Source: Saccharothrix longispora
GTDB lineage: Bacteria > Actinomycetota > Actinomycetes > Mycobacteriales > Pseudonocardiaceae
NCBI RefSeq assembly: GCF_030852425.1
Contig: NZ_NSDM01000006.1
Span: 186,001 to 250,000, forward strand
Direction of reading: 5' to 3'
Length of the DNA stretch: 64,000 bases
Shown here piece by piece: positions 16,214-25,376 of the stretch. A model generated the notes under the pieces. The model was not told the DNA's origin. It did not search any database and saw only the letters and a list, made by a program, of their open reading frames with translations. The position numbers and the translations under genes are program-made. Every line of letters begins with the position of its first letter. Position 1 is the first letter of the stretch.

Positions 16214-18673
16214 GTGCAGATCCCGTGGAGAGCCGCCCCCCGCGCTGCGCTGTCGAGCCCGCTGACCCTGCTGGTCAGCGTGGTCACGGCGCTGCTGCTC
16301 GGTTTCGTCGTCGCCGCCGCCGTCCTGCACTCGGCCGCGTCCGGCAGCGCCGCGATCGCCCACCAGGAGGAGCACCTGTGCCGGGACGCGCTGCACCCGT
16401 CACTGGAGACGAAGCTCCCGCACGAGCTGGTCGCGCCGTTCGCCGAGCACGTCGGCACGACCGTCCAGGGGCAGCCGCAGCTGCTCGCCGCCTACACCAC
16501 GGAGAAGCGCGCGGACTTCGGCGGACCGCAGACCTACGCGAAGTTCGGCTACCGGCCGGGCGCGACCGAGCACCTCACGGTGCTGGAGGGCGGCGCGAAG
16601 GACGGGCTGTGGGTGCCCAGGAGCGTCGCCGACACCACCGGCGTCCGGGTCGGCGGGCGCGGCATGGGCGGTCGGCTGCCCCCGGTGACCGCGATCTACG
16701 AGGACCTCCGCGACCCGCTGCCGGACTGGTGGTGCTCGGAGCGGCACCACGTCGTGCCCAACGCGCTCGACCGCGACGAACTGGCCTCGGCCGTGGTGTG
16801 GATGCCCACGTTCGAGTCGTTCACCGCGCTCCCCCGGGAGCTGGCCACGGCGACCGACGTGACGGTGCGCTTCCCCGCCGACGTGCCGGCGACGGTGGCC
16901 GAGGCCGAGGCCCTGCTGACCGCCGGCGCGGAACGCCTGCGGCCGTTCGCCGACGTGGAGCAGGTGCGGACCGAGTCGCCGCTCGTGCTGCCGGTGGAGA
17001 ACGCCCGGCAGACCGCGGTGAACGTGCGCTCGGCGATCCTCCCGCTCACCCTGATCAGCCTGCTCATCGGACTGGCGGGCGTCGCCACGGTGACCGCGCA
17101 GTGGGCGCAGCGCCGGCACGGCGAGCTGCGGCTGCTGTGGGTGCGCGGCGCCGGGCCGTTCGCGCTCGGCGGGCGCGCCGCGCTGGAACTGGGGCTGCCG
17201 CTGGTGGTCGGCGGCGCGGCCGGGCTGGGCGTGGCGCACCTGCTGCTGCCCCTCTACTCCCCCTCGGACGCGCTGCCGCCGGGTACCGGCACGACGGCGG
17301 CGTGGGCCGTGCTCGTCGCGGTGGCGCTGAGCCTGGTGGTCGCGTTCGCCACGGCGGCGCTGCGGGCGCACCGGGCGTTCCAGGTGGCCCTGCGCGGCAA
17401 CCGGCTGCGCCGGGTGCTGACCGCGCTGCCCTGGGAGCTGGCCACCGCGGGCCTCGCGGTGTTCGCCTGGACCCGGGTCAGCGACAGCGGCCTGGCGACC
17501 ACGGAGAAGATCGGCGGGCTGCCCCGCATCGACGCGACCGCGCTGGCGTTCCCGCTGCTCGTCGTGCTGACCGCGGCGCTGCTCGCGGCGCGGGTCGCAC
17601 GCTGGGGGCTGGCCGCCTCGCACCGGGCCCGGTTCTGGTCGCGGCCCGCCGCGCAGCTGGCCGTGCGCAGGCTGGCCGCCGCGGCCGGCCCGGTCACCGG
17701 GGTGCTGCTGGTCGGCGTGCTGGCCATCGGCACCATCGCGGTGGGCACCGCCATCTCCGGCTCGCAGCGGACCGCCCTGGACACCAAGTCCGGCATGTAC
17801 GCGGGCGCGAACAGCACCGCGCAGGTCAAGTCGGACCTGACCGAGCTGCCGGCGGCGCTGCGCGGCAACTCCACCATCGTCGGGTTCGTCAAGCTGAACG
17901 ACCGCAGCGCGCTGGTGGTGGACCCCGCGACGTTCCGCGACGGCGCGCACCCGGTGGACGTCGACCCGGCGCTGCTGTCCGCGCCGCTGCGGGTGGGCGA
18001 CGCGCCGCGCCGCGAGGTGGCGCTGCCGGGGCTGCCGCCGCTCAACCCGTCGGCGTGGGTGCCGTCGTTCCCCAAGCTGGGCACGTCGGGCTGGGTCGTG
18101 CCGGTGGACGCCGTCGCCGACCGCGGCGACGTCGGCTCCTGGTACGTGTGGTCGTCCAAGCCGCTGGGCGAGCTGACGGCGGCGCTGGCCGAGGCGGGCG
18201 TGAAGCCCCGCAACCTCGGCGAGAAGGCCAAGGCTGTGCAGGGCCTGCCGTTCCTGACGATCCAGTGGACGTTCGGGTTCGTCACGGCGCTCGGCGCGGT
18301 GCTCGCCGTGGTCGCCGCCATCGCGCTGCTGCTGGCGGTCGAGGTCCGGCGGCGGCAGAACGCGCTGTCCGGCGCGTTCAGCACCCGGATGGGACTGCGG
18401 CCCGCCGAGCTGCTGGGCAGCCACCTGCTCGAACTGGGCGCGGTGGCCGCGGCGGCGCTGGCGGCCGGGTTGACGGCGAGCGCGGTGAGCAGCGGGTTCA
18501 CCGTGCCGAGGCTGGACCCCGCGCCCCGGCTCACGCCGGTGCCGGAGGTCCCGGACGTGCTGCCGGTGCTCGTGACGACCGTCGCGGGCAGCGTGCTGGT
18601 GGTGGCGGTGGCGGCGTGGGTCGCGGTGCGCTCGGTGCGCTCGGCGAAGGTGGGGGAGCTGATCCGTGGCTGA
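16214..18673 (+). CDS. ABC transporter permease, FtsX/MacB-like
   Basis: 819 residues. Large permease with an N-terminal membrane anchor (about 12-40), an extracellular domain of about 230 residues, a central block of membrane helices (about 275-480), a second extracellular region, and C-terminal helices with the FtsX-like arrangement (VTALGAVLAVVAAIALLLAVEV, then LLELGAVAAAALAAG). The GTG at 16214 gives VQIPWRAAPRAAL directly before the first helix. The two following ATPase genes overlap in series, so this is the membrane part of a three-gene exporter or mechanotransmission system. Substrate unknown. Confidence 0.8.
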   Translation: MQIPWRAAPRAALSSPLTLLVSVVTALLLGFVVAAAVLHSAASGSAAIAHQEEHLCRDALHPSLETKLPHELVAPFAEHVGTTVQGQPQLLAAYTTEKRADFGGPQTYAKFGYRPGATEHLTVLEGGAKDGLWVPRSVADTTGVRVGGRGMGGRLPPVTAIYEDLRDPLPDWWCSERHHVVPNALDRDELASAVVWMPTFESFTALPRELATATDVTVRFPADVPATVAEAEALLTAGAERLRPFADVEQVRTESPLVLPVENARQTAVNVRSAILPLTLISLLIGLAGVATVTAQWAQRRHGELRLLWVRGAGPFALGGRAALELGLPLVVGGAAGLGVAHLLLPLYSPSDALPPGTGTTAAWAVLVAVALSLVVAFATAALRAHRAFQVALRGNRLRRVLTALPWELATAGLAVFAWTRVSDSGLATTEKIGGLPRIDATALAFPLLVVLTAALLAARVARWGLAASHRARFWSRPAAQLAVRRLAAAAGPVTGVLLVGVLAIGTIAVGTAISGSQRTALDTKSGMYAGANSTAQVKSDLTELPAALRGNSTIVGFVKLNDRSALVVDPATFRDGAHPVDVDPALLSAPLRVGDAPRREVALPGLPPLNPSAWVPSFPKLGTSGWVVPVDAVADRGDVGSWYVWSSKPLGELTAALAEAGVKPRNLGEKAKAVQGLPFLTIQWTFGFVTALGAVLAVVAAIALLLAVEVRRRQNALSGAFSTRMGLRPAELLGSHLLELGAVAAAALAAGLTASAVSSGFTVPRLDPAPRLTPVPEVPDVLPVLVTTVAGSVLVVAVAAWVAVRSVRSAKVGELIRG

Positions 18674-19379
18674 ACGCGATGGGGTTGGACGCGATGGGAC
18701 CGGGAGTGGCGGGACCGGGCAGGTCGTGCTCCGGTTGACCGGGGTGGGCGTGGAGTACCGCACGCCCGGCGGCTCGGTGACGGCGGTGTCGGACGTGTCG
18801 CTGGAGGTGCCCGCGACGGGCATCACGGTGCTGGCCGGGCCGTCCGGATCGGGCAAGTCGACGCTGCTGCGGGTGCTGAGCCTGGTGGAGCGGCCCACGT
18901 CCGGCGGCGTGGAGCTGCGCGGCCGGGGCACCGCCCGGCTGTCGAACCGGGCGCGGCGGGCGTTGCGGCGGCGCGAGGTGGCGCTGGTGTTCCAGCACCC
19001 GGGCGACAACCTGGTCGGCCACCTCGACGTGGGCGACAACCTGCGCGCGGCGGCCCAGGCGTCCGGGCACGACGTGGACGTCGACGGGCTGCTGGAGCAG
19101 CTGGGCCTGCCCGGCACCGCGCGCTGGAAGGTGCCCGCGCTGTCCGGCGGGCAGCAGCAGCGGCTGGCGTTCGGGTGCGCGCTGGCGCGGCGGGCGGGCG
19201 TGGTGCTGGCCGACGAGCCGACCTCGCAGCTGGACGCCGCGTCCGCGGACCTGGTGCTGGAGACGCTGGCCGACCTGGCGCGGCGCGGGGTGCCGGTCGT
19301 GGTGGCCTCGCACGACCCGCGGCTGATCGCGCTCGCCGACGTGCGCTACGAGCTGCGGAACGGGGTGCTGGCGGCATGA
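18666..19379 (+). CDS. ABC transporter ATP-binding protein
   Basis: 237 residues. Walker A GPSGSGKST, Q-loop VALVFQHPGDNLVGHLD, signature LSGGQQQR, Walker B VVLADEPTS and H-loop VVASHD are complete; this is the LolD/MacB-type ATPase class. GTG start overlaps the permease by 8 bp. The first 20 residues (RDGVGRDGTGSGGTGQ) are a low-complexity extension. It pairs with the second ATPase, which suggests a heterodimeric motor on one large permease. Confidence 0.85.
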   Translation: MAERDGVGRDGTGSGGTGQVVLRLTGVGVEYRTPGGSVTAVSDVSLEVPATGITVLAGPSGSGKSTLLRVLSLVERPTSGGVELRGRGTARLSNRARRALRRREVALVFQHPGDNLVGHLDVGDNLRAAAQASGHDVDVDGLLEQLGLPGTARWKVPALSGGQQQRLAFGCALARRAGVVLADEPTSQLDAASADLVLETLADLARRGVPVVVASHDPRLIALADVRYELRNGVLAA

Positions 19380-20017
19380 CGGCGTTGCGCGCGACGGGGG
19401 TGGAGCGGACGTTCCCGCACCAGGGCGGAGCGGTGCACGTGCTGCGCGGCGTGGACCTGGAAGTGGCGGCCGGTGAGCTGGTGACGCTGTCCGGGCCGTC
19501 CGGGTCGGGCAAGAGCGCGCTGCTGGCCGTGCTCGGCGGGTTCGACCGGGCCGACGCGGGAACCGTGGAGCTGGCGGGCGAGGTGCTGACGGGGACGCCG
19601 CCGTGGGAGGTGTGCGCGGTGCTGCCGCAGGCGCTGGGCCTGGCGACCGAGCTGACGCTGGCCGAGAACGTCGCCCTGCCGATCAGGCTGGGGCGCACCG
19701 GCCGGTCGCTCGACCGGGTGACCGAGCTGCTGGAGGAACTGGGCGTCGGGGCGCTGGCCGACCGCTACCCCGACGAGGTGTCGTTCGGGCAGCAGCAGCG
19801 GGCCGCGCTGGCCCGCGCGGTGATCGGCTCGCCCGCGGTGCTGCTGGCCGACGAGCCCACCGCGCACCTGGACAAGGTCAGCGCGCCGGTCGCGGTGGGC
19901 GTGCTGCGCCGGGCCGCCGACGCGGGCGCCGCCGTGCTCGTCGCCACGCACCACGACGAGGTGCACCGGGCCGCGGACCGCACGATCGTCCTCGCCGGTG
20001 GCCGCGTGTCCGGTTGA
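19376..20017 (+). CDS. ABC transporter ATP-binding protein with degenerate signature motif
   Basis: 213 residues; ATG overlaps the previous stop as ATGA. Walker A GPSGSGKSA, Walker B VLLADEPT and H-loop VATHHD are intact. The signature reads VSFGQQQR instead of LSGGQ, and Walker A ends in Ala rather than Thr/Ser. One of the two nucleotide sites in a dimer with the preceding ATPase may therefore be weak. Third gene of the operon. Starting further upstream would duplicate the preceding gene, so 19376 is used. Confidence 0.82.
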   Translation: MTALRATGVERTFPHQGGAVHVLRGVDLEVAAGELVTLSGPSGSGKSALLAVLGGFDRADAGTVELAGEVLTGTPPWEVCAVLPQALGLATELTLAENVALPIRLGRTGRSLDRVTELLEELGVGALADRYPDEVSFGQQQRAALARAVIGSPAVLLADEPTAHLDKVSAPVAVGVLRRAADAGAAVLVATHHDEVHRAADRTIVLAGGRVSG

Positions 20018-20034
20018 CCGTAGGATGGGTGCCG

Positions 20035-21078
20035 ATGTCGCGCCGAGCCGTTGCCGTTGTCCTGGTGTTCCCGCTGCTCGCCCTGCTGCTGGTGGTCAGC
20101 GACTCCCCGTACCCGTCGCGGCCCGGGCCGCCGCGCGACGCCCCGCGCGCGCTCGTGGCGATGGGCGACAGCACCATGTCCGGCGAGGGCGCGGGCAACT
20201 ACGAGCCGGGCACGAACGGCGAGAACGACAACTGGTGCCACCGCTCGCGGGACGCGTCGGTGTGGAAGACGCGCGTCGCGGGCGTCGGCATGGCGTTCAA
20301 CCTGGCGTGCTCGGGCGCGAACTCGGAACAGGTCGGCATCACCGACCAGGTCCGCAACACCGAGGGCTCGCAGGCCCGGCAGCTGGCCGAGATCGCCCGG
20401 CGGTACCGCGTGTCGGTGGTCGTGGTGGCGGTCGGCGCGAACGACGACCCGCGGTTCGCCGACGTGCTGGGCACGTGCCTGCGGGCGTGGATCGAGCGCC
20501 GCGCCGACTGCTCGAAGAGCATGGCCGACGAGTGGCGGGCCCGCGTCGACCGCATGGTGCCCAAGGTGGAGCGGGCGCTGCGCGACGTCCGCCGGGTCCT
20601 GCAGGACGTGGGCTACACGCCCCGCTCCTACACGCTGGTGCTCCAGTCCTACGCCGCCCCGGTCAGCCCGGACCTGCCGCTCGACCTCCAGAACCTTGCC
20701 GGCTGCCCGTTGCGCACCGGCGACCTGAGCTGGGTGGGCGAGCGGGCGGTGCCCGAGCTGTCGGCGGGCCTGCGCGAGGCTGCCTCGGCCGCGGGCGCGC
20801 GCTTCCTGGACCTGGCGGACGCGGGTCGCGGGCGTGAGGCGTGCGCGGGCGGGAAGAAGCCCGAGGAGGAGTGGTTCACCCGCCTGACGGTGGACTTCGA
20901 CGGCCTGCGCGACGAGGCCCGGGCCCGCCACGCGCTCCAGGAGTCGTTCCACCCGAACGCCCGGGGCCACGAGCAGTTCGCCCGCTGCATGACGGACTTC
21001 CTCGCCACGACCGCCCGTTCGGCGGCCTGCCGGGCCGACGGCGAGGGCAACCTGCGCGCCGTCACCGACCGCGACTAG
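20035..21078 (+). CDS. secreted or membrane-anchored SGNH/GDSL hydrolase
   Basis: 347 residues. N-terminal membrane anchor or signal (VAVVLVFPLLALLLVVS). SGNH blocks: VAMGDSTMSGEG with nucleophile Ser46, NLACSGANSEQ with the oxyanion Gly, VVAVGANDDP with the Asn, and ESFHPNARGHEQF with the catalytic His. The usual Asp three residues before this His is Ser here. Multiple Cys suggest disulfides and an extracytoplasmic site. It starts 17 bp after the ABC ATPase and may be co-transcribed. Substrate (ester, acyl glycan or lipid) not predictable. Confidence 0.8.
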   Translation: MSRRAVAVVLVFPLLALLLVVSDSPYPSRPGPPRDAPRALVAMGDSTMSGEGAGNYEPGTNGENDNWCHRSRDASVWKTRVAGVGMAFNLACSGANSEQVGITDQVRNTEGSQARQLAEIARRYRVSVVVVAVGANDDPRFADVLGTCLRAWIERRADCSKSMADEWRARVDRMVPKVERALRDVRRVLQDVGYTPRSYTLVLQSYAAPVSPDLPLDLQNLAGCPLRTGDLSWVGERAVPELSAGLREAASAAGARFLDLADAGRGREACAGGKKPEEEWFTRLTVDFDGLRDEARARHALQESFHPNARGHEQFARCMTDFLATTARSAACRADGEGNLRAVTDRD

Positions 21079-21166
21079 GGACGAGCCGCCGGCCGGGCCG
21101 GGCCGGATGGGTGGTCGCGGGTAAAGGGGAGGACGCCGGGACCGCGCCACCACCAGGATCGTGCGC

Positions 21167-22402
21167 ATGGGGAGAGCACCGCTGGCGCCGCTGCGCGAGA
21201 AACCGTTCAGGATCTACTTCGCCGGTCGGCTGGTCTCGACGCTGGGCGGCACGGTCGCGCCGATCGCACTGGCGTTCGCGGTGCTGGACCTGTCCGGCTC
21301 GGCCACCGACCTCGGGCTCGTGCTGGCCGCCGGCGTCGTGCCGCAACTGCTGTTCCTGCTGGTCGGCGGGGTGGTGGCGGACCGCCTGCCGCGCGGCCGG
21401 GTGCTGGTGCTCGGCAACGCGGTGTCCGGGCTCGTCCAGGCCGGGACGGCGGCGGCCCTGCTGACCGGGCACGCGCCGCTGTGGCTGCTGATCGCGCTGC
21501 ACGCGGTGCTCGGCACGGCGGGCGCGTTCCTGCACCCGGCCGCGCAGGGCATCGTGCCGCAGCTGGTGGGCGTGGCGCAGCTGCACCAGGCGAACGCGCT
21601 GCTGCGCGTCTCGTCGAACGCCCTGCGCGTGCTCGGCCCGGCGGTCGGCGGCGTCGCGGTCGCCCTGGTCGGCCCGGCGTGGGCCATCGCGTGGGACGCC
21701 GCCACCTACCTCGCCGCCGCGGTCGTGCTCGGCCGGCTGCGCGTGCCGCTGCCGCCGAAGCGGTCGGCGGACTTCCTCGCCGACCTGCGCGAGGGGTGGT
21801 CGGAGTTCTGGTCGCGCACCTGGCTGTGGGCGATCGTGCTCCAGTTCTCGGTCGTCAACGCCGTGTGGGTGGGCGGGTTCAGCCTGCTCGGGCCGGTCGT
21901 CGCCGACCGGGAGCTGGGCGGCGCGGCGAGCTGGGGCGTGATCGGCGCGGGGCTCGCGGTGGGGCTGGTGGCGGGCGGTGTGCTCGTGGTGTGGTGGCGG
22001 CCCCGCCGTCCGCTGCTGGTCGGGACGCTGGGCGTGCTGCTCGACGTCGTGCCGCTGCTGGCGCTGGCGTGGTCGGACTCGGTCGTGCTGCTCACCGCGG
22101 CGGCGGCGGTCGCGGGGGTGGGGGTCGAGGTGTTCTCGGTCTGCTGGAGCACCGCGTTGCAGGAGCGGGTGCCGGGTGACCGGCTCAGCCGCGTGTCGTC
22201 CTACGACATGCTGTTCAGCTTCATGTTCATGCCGCTCGGCTACCTGCTGGCGGGCCCGGTCGCCGAACGGGTGGGCACCGCGCCGACGCTGGTGGCGTGC
22301 TCGGCGGTGGTGGTGGTCGCCACGCTCGCGGTGCTGCTGTCGCGGGACGTGCGCACGATGCGGGGCGCCACCGACGTGGCACCGGAGACCGCCGTCACCT
22401 GA
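21167..22402 (+). CDS. MFS transporter, DHA3/EntS-like
   Basis: 411 residues with about 11-12 membrane helices. The loop between helices 2 and 3 reads GGVVADRLPRGRVL, the MFS signature, and the central loop (RVPLPPKRSADFLADLREGW) is of the macrolide/enterobactin exporter type. ATG at 21167 is preferred over GTG at 21161 because AGGA lies 8 bp before it. Likely drug or siderophore efflux; no adjacent biosynthetic genes fix the substrate. Convergent with the next gene, with only 3 bp between stops. Confidence 0.85.
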   Translation: MGRAPLAPLREKPFRIYFAGRLVSTLGGTVAPIALAFAVLDLSGSATDLGLVLAAGVVPQLLFLLVGGVVADRLPRGRVLVLGNAVSGLVQAGTAAALLTGHAPLWLLIALHAVLGTAGAFLHPAAQGIVPQLVGVAQLHQANALLRVSSNALRVLGPAVGGVAVALVGPAWAIAWDAATYLAAAVVLGRLRVPLPPKRSADFLADLREGWSEFWSRTWLWAIVLQFSVVNAVWVGGFSLLGPVVADRELGGAASWGVIGAGLAVGLVAGGVLVVWWRPRRPLLVGTLGVLLDVVPLLALAWSDSVVLLTAAAAVAGVGVEVFSVCWSTALQERVPGDRLSRVSSYDMLFSFMFMPLGYLLAGPVAERVGTAPTLVACSAVVVVATLAVLLSRDVRTMRGATDVAPETAVT

Positions 22403-22405
22403 GGG

Positions 22406-23017
22406 CTACCCGTCGCACAGCCGCGCGATCTCGCGGGCGTCCCAGAAGGGCGTGGCGGCGGCCAGGTAGGCCACGACCCGGTCGGCCGACCAGCCGTGGG
22501 TCTCGCGCAGGCCGTCGGCCAGCACGGCCAGGTAGGCCGCCGACGGCGCGGTGTGCGCCACCTCGTGCGCGCCCCACGGCGCGGTGAACGTGAGCGCCGG
22601 GTGGCCGTCGTGCTCGCCGAGGTGCACGAGCGTCTCGTAGCGCCCCTCCCCCAGCACGTGCCGCCGCGCGGACAGCACCCCGCCCAGGTCGAGGTCGACG
22701 CCCGGGTCGCGGTACATCTCCTGCGCCGCGACGTCCGAGAACTGGCCGGTGGTGATCAGGTGCGCGCGCACCGCGGCCGTGCCGGGCAGGTCGGGGTCGT
22801 AGAACGCCCGGCCGCCCAGCCACACCGGGGACCACGTGGCGAAGTAGATCCCGCCCGGCACCTCCAGTCCGCGCGACCGCGCGGCCGGGCTCGCGTCGCG
22901 GCACCCCGGGTGGTCGCGCGCGGCCCCGGCCGGTCTCCCGCCGCGCAGGTAGCAGGCGAACCGGTCGGCGTGCATGTTCGAGCCGTAGCTGACGTACCAG
23001 ACCAGGCGCGGCGACAT
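22406..23017 (-). CDS. gamma-glutamylcyclotransferase-fold protein
   Basis: 203 residues. The N-terminal WYVSYGSNMHADRFACYLRG carries the YGSN motif of the GGCT/AIG2 fold, where the loop binds the glutamyl moiety; GGIYFATWSPVWLGG and AFYDPD follow. Similar actinobacterial proteins are often mislabelled histone deacetylase, with no structural basis that I can see. ATG at 23017 is chosen because the YGSN strand must be N-terminal. Substrate unknown; a gamma-glutamyl peptide or amine is the family expectation. Confidence 0.6.
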   Translation of the reverse strand: MSPRLVWYVSYGSNMHADRFACYLRGGRPAGAARDHPGCRDASPAARSRGLEVPGGIYFATWSPVWLGGRAFYDPDLPGTAAVRAHLITTGQFSDVAAQEMYRDPGVDLDLGGVLSARRHVLGEGRYETLVHLGEHDGHPALTFTAPWGAHEVAHTAPSAAYLAVLADGLRETHGWSADRVVAYLAAATPFWDAREIARLCDG

Positions 23018-23054
23018 CCGCCGATCATGCCCGGCCGGGGGCGGCGGTGTCGGC

Positions 23055-23330
23055 CTACGAGCCGTCCCCGCCGTCGGGGTGGAGGCAGAGCCGGCAGGGG
23101 CGGGCCGTCGCGTGCTCGGCTTCCAGCTCGGCGCGGGTGCCGACGACCTTGACGTAGCTGCCCACCCAGGTGGCGCCGCGCGCGGGCGTGCCGTTGATGG
23201 TGCGGCAGCCGGCCCGGTGCAGCACAAGGTTTGCCGGGTTCAGGCTCCGCTCCGCGTTGATGACGTACTGGTCCTGGTTGTCCGCCAACCAGTGCTCGTA
23301 GGCGCCGCTGTCCACCACGTACGTGTGCAT
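23055..23330 (-). CDS. small hypothetical protein with CxxC tail
   Basis: 91 residues. Reads like the small domain that follows nuclease or restriction modules in some actinobacteria: YVINAERSLNPANLVLHRAGC near the middle and CRLCLHP at the end. The Cys/His spacing could form a zinc site or treble-clef-like knuckle. No catalytic motif is visible. It starts at ATG 23330 with a weak GGATGATGG region upstream. It stands alone, 38 bp after the start of the GGCT-like gene on the same strand. Domain assignment is tentative. Confidence 0.5.
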   Translation of the reverse strand: MHTYVVDSGAYEHWLADNQDQYVINAERSLNPANLVLHRAGCRTINGTPARGATWVGSYVKVVGTRAELEAEHATARPCRLCLHPDGGDGS

Positions 23331-23505
23331 CGCGCCATCATCCGCCGGTCGGGCCCGGGTGGTGTTCCACCATCCGGTGCCACTCCTCCGGCACGGGCGG
23401 GCGGCGCGCGGGGCGACCCGCGAGCCGTGACGGGGTGTGCGGGGTGTGCGAGGTGCGACGCCGGGTACACGACACCCGTCCCCTCGTCGTCCCCCCGGAG
23501 GAACC

Positions 23506-24000
23506 ATGACGGAGCAGCCGAGCCACGCCGACCAGGTCCGCAGGGTCGCCGACCTGGCCAAGGACGTCCGGGTGGGCATGTTGACCACCCGTGACGCGGA
23601 CGGTCGCCTGGTGGCGAGGCCGATGGCGCAGCAGGAGGTCGGGTTCGACGGCGACCTGTGGTTCTTCGCCGAGCGCGACTCGCGCAAGGTCGCCCACCTG
23701 CGGGCCGACCCGGCGGTGGGCGTCACGCTGACCTCGTCCGACAGCTGGGTGTCGATCCACGGCACGGCCGAGGTGGTGGAGGACCGGGCGAAGGCGCGCG
23801 AGCTGTGGAACCCGTGGGTCGAGGCGTGGCTGCCGCAGGGGCCCGAGGACCCGTCGGTGGTGCTGGTCAAGGTCACCGCGCGCGGCGCCGAGTACTGGGA
23901 CACGCCGGGCGGTCGGATCGCGTCGGTGGTCAGCTTCGTGAAGGCCAAGGTGACCGGTGAGCGCTACGACGGCGGCGAGCACGGCACCACCGACATGTGA
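23506..24000 (+). CDS. pyridoxamine 5'-phosphate oxidase-family (general stress protein 26-like) protein
   Basis: 164 residues, flavin-binding split beta-barrel. Characteristic segments are VGMLTTRDADGRLVARPM, LWFFAERDSRKVAHL, VGVTLTSSDSWVSIHGTAEV and an aromatic C-terminal YWDTPGGRIASVVSF. Close to the general stress FMN/F420-binding proteins that follow YdaG/GSP26. The start at ATG 23506 is fixed by a strong GGAGGAACC site. It probably binds FMN or F420; the reaction is unknown. Confidence 0.82.
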   Translation: MTEQPSHADQVRRVADLAKDVRVGMLTTRDADGRLVARPMAQQEVGFDGDLWFFAERDSRKVAHLRADPAVGVTLTSSDSWVSIHGTAEVVEDRAKARELWNPWVEAWLPQGPEDPSVVLVKVTARGAEYWDTPGGRIASVVSFVKAKVTGERYDGGEHGTTDM

Positions 24001-24070
24001 GGCCCGGGTGGCCCGGGCGCGGTGGTCCGGCGTACCGCGGGGTCACGCGGGAGTCCTCCGAGGAGCGCGG

Positions 24071-25300
24071 TCAGGCGGGCGGCGTGCCGTTCTCGTGGAC
24101 GCGCAGCCAGACGATGCGGTCGTCGTCGTCCAGGCGGCGGTAGTCGGCGTGGTGGGGCACGTAGCCGTGCCGGATCACATCGCGGTAGACGACATCGGAC
24201 ACGACCACCACGGCGTGCGCGTGCTCGGCTTCCCTGAGGGCGATCTTGACGCGACCGCTGTTGACGATGCGGAACGCGGTCGTCAGGGCGTCACCGACCC
24301 AACCGTGCTCGTCGACGTGCACGAAGCCGTGGTGGACTCCGATGCGCAATCGCACCCGGTGCTCCGGCGCGGCCTGCGCGTTGTGGCGGAGCAGCTCCAG
24401 CAGCAGGTCGTCGGTGAACGGGTCGAACAGGTCGAACACCTGGGCGTCCACGACGAGCATCGCCCCGTCACCCCGGTCCTCGACGACGCACTGCTCGTCG
24501 GACCAGCCGGAGGCGGCTATCGCCGTGTAGAGCATGCGGTAGAACTCCTGGCGGAGCTCCAACTGCTCGAGGTTCGTGCGCCTGCTGGAATCCTCGACGT
24601 CCACGACGAGGAACGACCGGCTCACCGGTCGGCGTGCCCGGCTCGCGGTCCGCCGCAACCGCACGGCTTCCGCGTGCAGCGTGACGCGGAGGGCGGAGAG
24701 CTCTTCCGAGAAGCCCATCTCGGCTGCCTGCGCGTCGTTCCACTCGCGCAGGCCGCTCGCCACCTCGGTACCCACGCGCATCGCGATGTGCTCGACGAAG
24801 ACCAGTGGCCGCGGTACACCGTCCGGGCCGGCGTTCAGCGTTTCCAGAACCCGGAAGACCTCGTAATAGGTCGCCGGTCCGAACAGGCCGGGCGCGGTGG
24901 GGCCGGCGACGGCGCGGTAGATGTCCGCCATGTCGGGCACCACGACACCGGCCAGCAGTGTGAACAGTCGTGCCCGCTCGGTCGTCGGGAACAAGTCCAA
25001 GGGGGTGAGCTCGGCGACCAGGTGGCGCAATTCCACCAACGCACGTGAGTCGGACTCGAACTTGGCCACGACCCGCACGAGCGCGGCCAGCCGTTCGGGG
25101 GTCCGATGGCACACCTCGGCCAGGCTGAACAGGCGCCCGATCGCCGTCGGGTGGTCCTCCACCGACAGCGCTTCCCGCAACTCCGCGGACATCATGCGGA
25201 CGACCAGGTCGAGCCCGGCGCGGTCGGCCAGCACGGGCACGCGGCTCAACGCGTCGACCAGGGAAATGAGCAGGCCCCGGCCGGATTCGTCATCGCTCAT
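24071..25300 (-). CDS. EAD2-domain protein with nucleotide-cyclase-like C-terminal domain
   Basis: 409 residues, three parts. Residues 1-85 match effector-associated domain 2 (VDALSRVPVLADRAGLDLVVRMM ... IGRLFSLAEVCHRTPERLAALVRVV), an adaptor of actinobacterial NTP-dependent conflict systems. Residues about 95-215 resemble the VMAP-type middle region (MADIYRAVAGPTAPGLF, LVFVEHIAMRVG). Residues about 225-400 resemble a class III nucleotidyl cyclase (FLVVDVEDSSRRTN with a metal-type Asp, VVEDRGDGAMLVVD, RIGVHHGFVHVDEHGWVGDALTTAFRI). Whether the cyclase is catalytic is unclear. No effector or NTPase partner lies next to it, so it probably acts with an EAD2 partner elsewhere. Confidence 0.6.
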   Translation of the reverse strand: MSDDESGRGLLISLVDALSRVPVLADRAGLDLVVRMMSAELREALSVEDHPTAIGRLFSLAEVCHRTPERLAALVRVVAKFESDSRALVELRHLVAELTPLDLFPTTERARLFTLLAGVVVPDMADIYRAVAGPTAPGLFGPATYYEVFRVLETLNAGPDGVPRPLVFVEHIAMRVGTEVASGLREWNDAQAAEMGFSEELSALRVTLHAEAVRLRRTASRARRPVSRSFLVVDVEDSSRRTNLEQLELRQEFYRMLYTAIAASGWSDEQCVVEDRGDGAMLVVDAQVFDLFDPFTDDLLLELLRHNAQAAPEHRVRLRIGVHHGFVHVDEHGWVGDALTTAFRIVNSGRVKIALREAEHAHAVVVVSDVVYRDVIRHGYVPHHADYRRLDDDDRIVWLRVHENGTPPA

Positions 25301-25376
25301 CGGTCTCCCGCCACCACGTCGCGCCCGTGTGGGGGCCCACTCTATTGCCGGCGCGACGTGGTGCCGCGACCACCTC

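Noticed and set aside
22406-23017. Histone deacetylase
   Set aside because: The YGSN motif and length fit a gamma-glutamylcyclotransferase fold, not a deacetylase.
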